From assembly GCA_903863425.1 (NCBI GenBank), contig CAIPBY010000002.1, positions 1-33,175 on the forward strand: a DNA stretch of 33,175 nt, given 5' to 3'. How positions within the stretch are numbered: the stretch's first letter is position 1; every line of letters begins with the position of its first letter. Of the stretch, positions 6,612 to 14,276 are shown one piece after another. The notes beneath the pieces are model-generated. The model was not told where the DNA came from. It searched no databases and was given only the letters and a program-made list of their open reading frames with translations. The position numbers were made by a program, and so were the translations under genes. Origin of the DNA: Candidatus Buchananbacteria bacterium. GTDB lineage: Bacteria > Patescibacteriota > Patescibacteriia > 2-01-FULL-39-33.

Positions 6612-8336
6612 ATGACACAATCTCAAGCGCTGGAAATCATGAAGACCGGCGCTAACATATTTCTCACCGGCGAGCCGGGATCTGGTAAGACGCATATAGT
6701 CAATCAATATGTGTCTTATTTGCGTTCGTGCGGAATTGAGCCGGCCATAACCGCTTCGACCGGCATTGCCGCGACCCATATCGGTGGGATGACCATCCAT
6801 TCGTGGAGCGGAATTGGCATCAAGACGGATTTGAGTCGGCATGAGGTGGACAAAATCGCTAATGACAAAAGAATTAGCAAAAGAATCAGAGCATCTGACG
6901 TCTTGATTATTGATGAAATTTCTATGCTTCCGCCATACGCGCTTAATATGGTTGACTCTGTCTGCCGGCGCGCCAAGAATAATCCCAATCCTTTCGGCGG
7001 GATGCAAGTGATTTTCGTCGGGGATTTCTTTCAACTCCCCCCAATCATGAAGCGTCAAGACGAACATTCGCAAGTTGCTCTGCTCGAGGAAATGTCAGCT
7101 CGATTTGCTTATGGCTCCTCGGCTTGGGAAAGCGCCAATCCTATCACTTGCTATCTCCATGAGCAATACCGACAAGATGACAAGGAGTATTTGAATCTGC
7201 TCTCAGCCATTCGCGCCAATAATTTCTGCGACAGCCATCTCAATCATTTACAATCTCGCAAAATTGATTACCATCAAGCGCCGAGCGGTCTGCCCAAACT
7301 GTTTTCGCACAATCTGGACGTAGATAGTGTTAATAATCAAATGCTTTCTAAATTGCCAGGAAAATCCCAGGCTTATGAGATGTTTACTGACGGCCATAGG
7401 AATCTGATTGAAACGCTCAAGCGTGGTTGCCTCTCGCCGGAGAATTTGGAATTAAAAATAGGCGCTAGTGTAATGTTTACCAAGAATAGTCCCAAGGGCT
7501 TGTTTGTAAATGGCACCTTGGGCACAGTGGAAGGATTTGACGCGGGCAGTAATTATCCGATAATTGTGACTACAGCCGGCAGGCGAGTGACTGTGGAGCG
7601 CGCGGATTGGGTACTCGAGGATGGCGGCAGGGATTTGGCGCGTATCACCCAGTTTCCGCTTCGGCTGGCTTGGGCCATTACCGTGCACAAGAGCCAGGGT
7701 ATGTCGCTTGATGGCGCGATTATGGATTTGTCGTCTGTCTTCGAATTCGGCCAGGGTTACGTGGCTCTTTCACGTGTCCGCCGTTTGTCGGGTCTGCACT
7801 TGCTCGGGTGGAACAAGCGAGCCTTCGAGGTTCATCCGGAAATTGTGGCCAAGGATGTGGATTTCAAGACTTCTTCCGAGGATGACGGGTTGGTTTTTGC
7901 CAAGATGTCGCCAGAGGATTTGGCCAAGATTCAGACTGATTTTATTAATCTTTGCGGAGGCCAGCCCGGACTGATTGTGGAGCGCGAGGTCAAGGATTTC
8001 TATCCGATTAAAATTAAAAAAATTAAGATAGATACTTATAATGAGACATTCAAGCTTTGGCGGGAAGGGAAGAGTGTTGGGGAAATTGTGGAAGCGCGTA
8101 ATCTCAAGGAAAATACGATTTTATCACATTTGGAAAAACTTTGTGAAAAGGGTAAAATTAGAGCAGAAGAGTTTTTGAAATTAATTCCTGAATCTTTTTG
8201 TAAATTTTTGCCGGAAGTACATGATGTATTCCTTCGATTAGACACGAGCAAGCTAGGGCCGATTTTTGAATATTTTGACGGCAAGTTTTCTTATGAGAAT
8301 TTGCGGTTGGCACGGATGGTGATGAAGAAGAAATAA
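6612..8336 (+). CDS. PIF1-like superfamily 1B helicase with C-terminal HTH domain
   Basis: LTGEPGSGKTHIVNQYV, ASTGIAATHIGGMTIHSWSG, LIIDEISML, VGDFFQLPP, AITVHKSQGMSLDGAI; C-terminal region resembles the HTH_40 domain. Confidence 0.9.
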   Translation: MTQSQALEIMKTGANIFLTGEPGSGKTHIVNQYVSYLRSCGIEPAITASTGIAATHIGGMTIHSWSGIGIKTDLSRHEVDKIANDKRISKRIRASDVLIIDEISMLPPYALNMVDSVCRRAKNNPNPFGGMQVIFVGDFFQLPPIMKRQDEHSQVALLEEMSARFAYGSSAWESANPITCYLHEQYRQDDKEYLNLLSAIRANNFCDSHLNHLQSRKIDYHQAPSGLPKLFSHNLDVDSVNNQMLSKLPGKSQAYEMFTDGHRNLIETLKRGCLSPENLELKIGASVMFTKNSPKGLFVNGTLGTVEGFDAGSNYPIIVTTAGRRVTVERADWVLEDGGRDLARITQFPLRLAWAITVHKSQGMSLDGAIMDLSSVFEFGQGYVALSRVRRLSGLHLLGWNKRAFEVHPEIVAKDVDFKTSSEDDGLVFAKMSPEDLAKIQTDFINLCGGQPGLIVEREVKDFYPIKIKKIKIDTYNETFKLWREGKSVGEIVEARNLKENTILSHLEKLCEKGKIRAEEFLKLIPESFCKFLPEVHDVFLRLDTSKLGPIFEYFDGKFSYENLRLARMVMKKK

Positions 8337-8356
8337 AACAAATTTAAAAAATCAAA

Positions 8357-8845
8357 ATGGAGGTTGATAAAGATAAATTTGAGTTAGTAAAAAATAATGC
8401 TAAAGAATTTTATGATAAGGTTGGCGCGGTTAATTGTCCTTACTTAAATAGGGATGTTCATTTTAATGAAGAAGGCTTTAGTCATTTGCTTTCAAAATCA
8501 TGGAATAGGGGTCGGTCATTGTCTGAACAGTATATCCGTTTGAAAATATTACCTAAAGTAATCGAGGTAATTAGGAAATCCCATACTCTTCAAGAATACG
8601 ACGAAAGACAAATGCTGGTAAGGCAAAAAATTAATTCTCGTTGGGAGAAAAGACCAAAGTTAATTCGTTATTTTGTATTTATTGCTTTGGTAATAAAATA
8701 TAATTGCCGTTTTAAGGTAGTTATTAAAGAAATTGAAGGTGGAAAGCCATTTTTTTGGAGTGTTTATCCATCTTGGAGAGTTATGAAGGATTGCAATGGT
8801 GATAAAAAGAAAGTGTTTTATTCGGGGAATTTAGAAGAAGATTAA
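8357..8845 (+). CDS. hypothetical protein, possible BECR-fold nuclease-like domain
   Basis: ORF; pattern VHFNEEGFSHLLSKSWNRGRSLSEQYIRLKILPKVIEVI with late FVFIALVIKYNCRFKVVIKEI...FFWSVYPSW; family guess is weak. Confidence 0.75.
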   Translation: MEVDKDKFELVKNNAKEFYDKVGAVNCPYLNRDVHFNEEGFSHLLSKSWNRGRSLSEQYIRLKILPKVIEVIRKSHTLQEYDERQMLVRQKINSRWEKRPKLIRYFVFIALVIKYNCRFKVVIKEIEGGKPFFWSVYPSWRVMKDCNGDKKKVFYSGNLEED

Positions 8846-8851
8846 TCCAAC

Positions 8852-8919
8852 AAAAAAAGCACCAGTCTGCGGTTTATGAATATGGACCGCTGGGGGGCCA
8901 AAGCCCCCACAAGTGCTTG
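8852..8919 (-). ncRNA. candidate small RNA, three-way junction with intrinsic terminator
   Basis: Minus-strand AAGCAC...GUGCUU closing helix, hairpins GGGGGC-UUUG-GCCCCC and GCGGU/ACCGC, then U7; promoter TTGACA-N17-TATATT immediately upstream. Confidence 0.65.
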
Positions 8920-8924
8920 ATTGC

Positions 8925-8953
8925 AATATACACTATTTTGGGCTAAATGTCAA
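8925..8953 (-). promoter_or_regulatory. minus-strand promoter TTGACA-N17-TATATT
   Basis: TGTCAA 8948-8953 and AATATA 8925-8930 on plus; 17-nt spacer. Confidence 0.75.
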
Positions 8954-8986
8954 TATTTATCCACAGGGTATATAAAAGCAAAAATT

Positions 8987-9478
8987 ATGCAAATAAATAG
9001 TAGAGCAACTTTTGATGGTCGAGATTGTGCCATAGAATACAACGACGCGGAGGATTTTTCTCAATTACCTCGTGAATTGTGCACTCAGATTTATGGAGTT
9101 TGTTTTCTTAATGATAAAATGGTTTTGGTTCATTGCATGGATACTAATAAATGGGGTTTAGTTGGCGGTACCATTGAATCGGGTGAGACGTATGAGCAGG
9201 CATTAAAAAGAGAAATTCAGGAAGAATCAAATATGGAAGTTCTGGCTTGGAAGCCGATTGGTTATCAGAAAATAGTTTATGACGATAACGGTGAAATTTT
9301 ATTCCAGCTTCGTGCTGTCTGTAAAGTCAGGCCCTTGGGAAAATTTATAAGTGATCCTGATGGAGATGTGGACGAGATAAAATTGATTAATCCGGATGAT
9401 TACCGTAAATATTTTGATTGGGGGGAGACGAGTGAGAGAATAATGGAAGTAGCAAAGATGGAATTGAATAATTTATAA
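8987..9478 (+). CDS. NUDIX hydrolase
   Basis: GGTIESGETYEQALKREIQEES Nudix box; ATG 8987 preferred, since the TTG 8921 start would overlap the minus-strand promoter. Confidence 0.85.
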   Translation: MQINSRATFDGRDCAIEYNDAEDFSQLPRELCTQIYGVCFLNDKMVLVHCMDTNKWGLVGGTIESGETYEQALKREIQEESNMEVLAWKPIGYQKIVYDDNGEILFQLRAVCKVRPLGKFISDPDGDVDEIKLINPDDYRKYFDWGETSERIMEVAKMELNNL

Positions 9479-9503
9479 ACAAGATGAAGAAGAAATAAAA
9501 ATT

Positions 9504-10196
9504 ATGTCACTTACCAAGAAACAACAAGATCAAATTGATTATCAGTTGGAAAACCATAAACATTCACGCTATGAAGTTGATATTGTTTTAGCCGAAGGCC
9601 AAATATTGGAAAAATTTATTGTTCTGCCTGATGTTCTTCGTCCTGATAAATTGATTGCCAGTTTTTTGAGTAGTTGGTTATTTTATAATAATGGCTTGTA
9701 TCAAGACAAAACGGTAATTGATATGGGTTGCGGATCAGGCATCCAGGGGATAGTTTGTGGAATTTATGGCGCCAAGAAAGTGATATTTTCCGATATTGCC
9801 ACTGAGCCGATTGATAATACCAAAGAGAATATAAAAAATTATAAATTAGAAACAAAAACTGAGGTTTATCAAGGAGACCTGTTTGAAAATATCAAGGAGA
9901 AGGCGGATCTCATAATTTTTAACCACCCCTTTTGGCCGATAAATCCTACAGAACAAAAAGTTTCTATTTCCATTCTTGGCGGAGTAGAAGTAATTCATAA
10001 TTTTTTTGATTCTGTGGGAAATTATCTAAATCAAGGTGGGATTATTATCATGCCATACTTTCATCTGGCAGGAGAAGAAAATGATCCAGGCATTCAGGCA
10101 CCAAAGCATGGATTAGGTGTGGAAGTTGCTTTTCGAGCCGAAGTCAGTAAGACTTTACATACCGGATTGATGAGTATTTATAAAATAAAAAAATAA
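9504..10196 (+). CDS. class I SAM-dependent methyltransferase
   Basis: VIDMGCGSGIQGIVCGIYGAKKVIFSDI; DLIIFNHPFWP at the NPPY-motif position. Confidence 0.85.
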   Translation: MSLTKKQQDQIDYQLENHKHSRYEVDIVLAEGQILEKFIVLPDVLRPDKLIASFLSSWLFYNNGLYQDKTVIDMGCGSGIQGIVCGIYGAKKVIFSDIATEPIDNTKENIKNYKLETKTEVYQGDLFENIKEKADLIIFNHPFWPINPTEQKVSISILGGVEVIHNFFDSVGNYLNQGGIIIMPYFHLAGEENDPGIQAPKHGLGVEVAFRAEVSKTLHTGLMSIYKIKK

Positions 10197-10206
10197 AAAC
10201 AAAAAT

Positions 10207-10935
10207 ATGGCAGTTTCAAATTATACTGAAGAAATATTTCTCAAGCTTTATGAACTTAAGGTTGCTGAGCATTGGCTTACTCTTTATCCTTGCTTTCTGA
10301 AAATTATGGGAAGTTTGAAGGGTAATAAAATTCTCGATCTGGGTTGTGGTAATGGAGAGTTTACTGATTATCTAGCAAGTCATGGTGCTAAGGTGATCGG
10401 AGCGGATAAGTCTCAAAAATGGATTGACTATTGTAAAGATAGGTATAAAGGAAATAAGAATTTAAAATTTATTCAGGCGGATGGCGTAAACTTGAAATCA
10501 TTGAAGAGTGGGAAATTTGATTCCATTATTATGAATATGGTGCTTCTAAATGTTGAGACAGAATCTGAAATCCAGAAGATCTTTAAAGAATGCAAGAGAG
10601 TTTTGAGGCCTGATGGCAGTTTAATTTTTACTGATCTTAATCCTATTATGGTAATGACTCCCAAGGTGGCCGTGAGGGAGCAGAAATATAGCAAGAATTT
10701 CTCATATTTCAAGAACGGTTCGCAATTCACGGCGGTTTTGCATCTTCCCGGCGATAAAAAGATTGAATTCATAGATAAGCATTGGACTTTGGAATTTTAT
10801 ACTAAGTGCCTAGAGAAAGCGGGATTGTATTTAAGTCTGATTGTTGAGCCGAATTACGGCAAAAATGCGCCCAAGAGATTTAAGGGATACAATATTCCGG
10901 AGTATATCGCTTTTCAATGCAAAAAATTAAATTAA
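10207..10935 (+). CDS. class I SAM-dependent methyltransferase
   Basis: ILDLGCGNGEFTDYLASHGAKVIGADKS; KFDSIIMNMVLLNV. Confidence 0.9.
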   Translation: MAVSNYTEEIFLKLYELKVAEHWLTLYPCFLKIMGSLKGNKILDLGCGNGEFTDYLASHGAKVIGADKSQKWIDYCKDRYKGNKNLKFIQADGVNLKSLKSGKFDSIIMNMVLLNVETESEIQKIFKECKRVLRPDGSLIFTDLNPIMVMTPKVAVREQKYSKNFSYFKNGSQFTAVLHLPGDKKIEFIDKHWTLEFYTKCLEKAGLYLSLIVEPNYGKNAPKRFKGYNIPEYIAFQCKKLN

Positions 10936-11014
10936 AAATGTATTAATTTACTCTAAAATTAAGTAACGATTAAATCGTCATAAGGCGGTTTTTTTGTTTA
11001 ATTTTGGCCAATAC

Positions 11015-11043
11015 TTGACAAAAAGTTAATATTTTGTTATTTT
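11015..11043 (+). promoter_or_regulatory. promoter TTGACA-N17-TATTTT of cassette 2
   Basis: TTGACA 11015-11020, 17-nt spacer, TATTTT 11038-11043. Confidence 0.6.
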
Positions 11044-11113
11044 ATGATGATGCCATGTGGGCATTATTTTCTGTACATCACAATAAAAATAGGTTTGGAA
11101 AGGAGGTGAAACG

Positions 11114-12403
11114 ATGAAATTCGCAGATTACAGTAGTAACTATTCGCGTGACTATCTGGCTGGCTATCAGCCCACCAGAGAACCGCTATTCCCAACATGG
11201 TCTTTGTGGATGAAAGTGCGTGCTTGGATGATTATCACCATGTGCGTATTATTATTCGCAGACCTGGATTTTGTGGCGCAGTATCTTGCCGCAGGTCCGA
11301 GTGAGAGGATGCAAGTCGGTACACCCGAGTGGAACCAGAAAATGAAGGAGTTTGTCGCCGCCAAAAATATGGAATCGAAGCTTGCAGGAAATCAAGAGCT
11401 TACCATGTCTAAGGCGGTTGAACTCCAGCACCAAATGTATGATTTGGGTGAGGACCTGGGTTTGTATCCTTGTGGAGGCTCTCGAGCCACTAGGTATGTG
11501 TATGAAGATTGTCTGAAAATCTACACATGCAACTGGCATCCGCCCAACGACTGGTCCGAGCAGGACAGGAATAAGGCGGAGCAGTGGGAACCGGACTTGA
11601 AGGAAGAACGCGTTCGTAATATCTTCTGGGGTCTGTGGGGTAAAGAGTGTAAAGAATACAACGAAGCTCATCCCCGAATCAACAGACCGCCCGAGACCAT
11701 TACTGGCGCGCGGATTCTGGTCTTGCTCTACTGGTTGGTGAAGTGGTATAGCCTTATGACCATTCCGGCACTCCTGATTTTTCTGCTCAACAGAAGAAGC
11801 GCCGGAGAGATGGTGCTCGGGCAACCACGAAGAATCCTCTTGGCTTGTTGTTTTGGGCCGATTGGAATCTTGGCGATTTCGGATGATGCCGTACGCGCGC
11901 GAAGTTATAATGAGCTATCTTCTTGGTACCAGCGGGAATATTGCAAAACCCGTTTAGAAAAGAAAGAGAAGCTCGCTTTGTGGCAAATGGTCGACAATCC
12001 GCTTTTGAAGTTTGAAGAAGCGGTTGGGTTGATTAGCGGCAGAAAGTTTCGGCGACCTGCTCTCGCTTGCTTATTGGCTTGGCTGATAGGCATGTGGCTA
12101 AGCCCGGTTCCGAAGAACGTCATTAGGTATGTTGCAGTGGCGTTTGTGTCTAGTGAACAAAATCTTCCGGAGGCTAAAGTCAAAGGCGGAAGCGATCCGT
12201 CAATGCTGATGGCGATAATGCCGACGGAAGTAGAAGTGCAATACGAAGAAGTTACAGTTGTGGTCGAAGAAGAGCAGGCGGAAGTCAGCTGGCTGTACCA
12301 GTTGGCCGAAAACCCGCGTGCGCCTCCGGTCGCGGTCAAGGAACAACACGAGAATTCATTCTCGACCCTTGGCTGCACAAACAGTAAAGGGTTGATCAAA
12401 TGA
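11114..12403 (+). CDS. hypothetical multi-pass membrane protein (cassette 2, gene 1)
   Basis: ORF with optimal SD AAAGGAGGTGAAACG-ATG; several hydrophobic segments; overlaps the next ORF by ATGA. Confidence 0.8.
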   Translation: MKFADYSSNYSRDYLAGYQPTREPLFPTWSLWMKVRAWMIITMCVLLFADLDFVAQYLAAGPSERMQVGTPEWNQKMKEFVAAKNMESKLAGNQELTMSKAVELQHQMYDLGEDLGLYPCGGSRATRYVYEDCLKIYTCNWHPPNDWSEQDRNKAEQWEPDLKEERVRNIFWGLWGKECKEYNEAHPRINRPPETITGARILVLLYWLVKWYSLMTIPALLIFLLNRRSAGEMVLGQPRRILLACCFGPIGILAISDDAVRARSYNELSSWYQREYCKTRLEKKEKLALWQMVDNPLLKFEEAVGLISGRKFRRPALACLLAWLIGMWLSPVPKNVIRYVAVAFVSSEQNLPEAKVKGGSDPSMLMAIMPTEVEVQYEEVTVVVEEEQAEVSWLYQLAENPRAPPVAVKEQHENSFSTLGCTNSKGLIK

Positions 12404-13443
12404 AGAAAGTAACGTATGTTGCGATCGTGTTGTTGTCTCTGTGTTTAAGCGTTGTGGCCGTGGGCGAGGAGCGGAAAGGTTTCATCCCGCCGATGGAAGT
12501 CGGTGGAGGAACGCTCGCACTGCGCGGGTTCGCGTGGTGGACGGTCACATCCAGCGATGGAAAAATTGCGGAAGATGTTCCATACTTCCGCATCCACGCC
12601 AAGTACGACTTCGACCAGTTCGGCTTTGGCGCCGTCGTTAATTTTCCGGAAATTTGGAATGGAAAAGGCAACGAATTGTGTGAGCTCTGGGGTAAGGTCA
12701 AGCTGACCGACAACTTCGAAGCCTATGCTGGACGCCTGTTCCTTCCTTCCGGCTACTATTGGCCATCTCCTGATATGCGCGAAACACTGCCACCCAAGGC
12801 GGAGACTTTCGACTCATATGCCTGGGGCGGAATGCTGGTTAATACCTGGGAGGATGGCTCGACCGCAAAGTTGGCTCTTTCAGGAAGGCCGGGCGTGACG
12901 TTTGACAGCGACACGAACTGGACGACCTGGTGCCTCTCCGGGAGACTGGAGAAGAAATGGGATGCCAACTCGGTAGGCGGTATCTTCGAGATCACCGGCG
13001 AATGTCGAAGGTTCGATGTGGACACCACGTGCAAGCCGACTGAAACCTTGACGCTAAGGGCTGGCACTACGTACGAGCAGAACCTGGACAAGAAGACCAG
13101 TGATCGCGTAGGCCTGTATTTCTTCGCCGCGTATCGGCCGATCAGGGAGTTTGAGGTCGACTTCATGATCGACTACCTCCAGTCTTTGGCCAAGAGCTGG
13201 GAGGAGACGAAAGTCTCGGTCGACAAGAAGACAGGAAAGGTTTCTGTCAGTATAGCGCAGTACCAGAGCAGTGATGCTCATGTTACGACGCTTACTATTG
13301 GCGGGCGTTTTTTCCCGGCGACTCTATTCTCTAAGGATACTTTCGATTGGCTGTCAGTGACGGTCGATGTGAGAATCCCTCTGGAGAATGAGGGCTCGGG
13401 TAAGGATCCGAGCGTCTGGTTTAAGACTCAGATCGCGTTCTGA
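12400..13443 (+). CDS. putative signal-peptide beta-barrel (porin-like) protein
   Basis: Signal peptide MKKVTYVAIVLLSLCLSVVAVG, alternating amphipathic strands (AYAGRLFLPSGYYWPSP, WLSVTVDVRIPL), C-terminal strand ending in Phe (VWFKTQIAF). Confidence 0.7.
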   Translation: MKKVTYVAIVLLSLCLSVVAVGEERKGFIPPMEVGGGTLALRGFAWWTVTSSDGKIAEDVPYFRIHAKYDFDQFGFGAVVNFPEIWNGKGNELCELWGKVKLTDNFEAYAGRLFLPSGYYWPSPDMRETLPPKAETFDSYAWGGMLVNTWEDGSTAKLALSGRPGVTFDSDTNWTTWCLSGRLEKKWDANSVGGIFEITGECRRFDVDTTCKPTETLTLRAGTTYEQNLDKKTSDRVGLYFFAAYRPIREFEVDFMIDYLQSLAKSWEETKVSVDKKTGKVSVSIAQYQSSDAHVTTLTIGGRFFPATLFSKDTFDWLSVTVDVRIPLENEGSGKDPSVWFKTQIAF

Positions 13444-13457
13444 GGTATCGCAAGCTT

Positions 13458-13513
13458 CGGGGTGCCGGTTAGTCATGATACGTAGATGACTAACTGGCAC
13501 ACCCGATTTTTTT
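13458..13513 (+). terminator. long-stem terminator of cassette 2
   Basis: CGGG-GTGCCGGTTAGTCAT-gatacgtag-ATGACTAACTGGCAC-a-CCCG then TTTTTTT. Confidence 0.9.
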
Positions 13514-13580
13514 ATCTAAAAATTTTAACCCTTCCATTTTTAACTGGATTTTGTATACTTAAATAATAATATTTCTATAT

Positions 13581-13679
13581 CGTCATTCCGGAATTTTAAT
13601 GTAATCATTAAAATATCCGGAAACCAGGTCTATTCTAACCTGGATCCCGGATCTCCGCTGCGCTACGTCCGGGATGACG
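13581..13679. repeat. multi-hairpin intergenic repeat element
   Basis: Outer CGTCATTCCGG/CCGGGATGACG; inner ATTTTAAT/ATTAAAAT, CCAGGT/ACCTGG, CCCGGAT.../GTCCGGG. Confidence 0.75.
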
Positions 13680-13699
13680 GCTTAAATTAAAACAATAAT

Positions 13700-14182
13700 A
13701 TGAAAACTCTAATTATTTTTTACTCTCTCGAGGGCAATACCAAATTCCTGGCTGAGTCCATTTCTAGCACAATTGGAGCCGACACATTTGAAATCAAAAC
13801 AACCAAAGAAATGGGGACCGGGTTTATGAAGTATTTCTGGGGAGGCAAGCAGGTGATGATGAAGGAAAAGCCGGAAATCTTGTCTTTTGACAAGAATTTG
13901 GCTGATTATGAGATGATTCTGATTGGTTCACCGGTTTGGGCTAGCACTTTTGCGCCGGCACTCTATACTTTTTTAAATAATAACAAGATTGCTGGCAAGA
14001 AAGTTGCTTTATTCTGCTCTTATGGCGGAAGTGTGGGCAGAACCTTGGATAATTTGAAAGTTGTTCTCAAGGATAATGAAATTGTGGGAGAAATAGGCTT
14101 TAAAAACCCTTTAAAAGACAAGGAGGCTAGCGCTAAGAAAATCCAGGAATGGATTAAGGATATTATGGCTAAACAAATTTAG
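13700..14182 (+). CDS. flavodoxin-family protein
   Basis: TLIIFYSLEGNTKFLAESI; ILIGSPVWASTFAPALYTFL. Confidence 0.9.
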   Translation: MKTLIIFYSLEGNTKFLAESISSTIGADTFEIKTTKEMGTGFMKYFWGGKQVMMKEKPEILSFDKNLADYEMILIGSPVWASTFAPALYTFLNNNKIAGKKVALFCSYGGSVGRTLDNLKVVLKDNEIVGEIGFKNPLKDKEASAKKIQEWIKDIMAKQI

Positions 14183-14201
14183 ATGGCTAATTAATAAAAT
14201 T

Positions 14202-14229
14202 CACGCCGGAGAAAAAGGGCGTGTTTTTT
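14202..14229 (+). terminator. rho-independent terminator
   Basis: CACGCC-ggagaaaaag-GGCGTG-TTTTTT. Confidence 0.85.
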
Positions 14230-14276
14230 ATTCCAATTTATGCTAGAATTAAGATAATAATAATTATTTTAAACAA

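Noticed and set aside
8921-8986. TTG-initiated N-terminal extension of the second NUDIX protein
   Set aside because: Overlaps the minus-strand promoter; the in-frame ATG at 8987 gives a normal start for the domain.
11252-12399. Minus-strand ORFs 11252-11824, 11905-12399 and nearby shadows
   Set aside because: Shadow ORFs created by higher GC in cassette 2; the plus strand has promoter, SD and coherent protein features.
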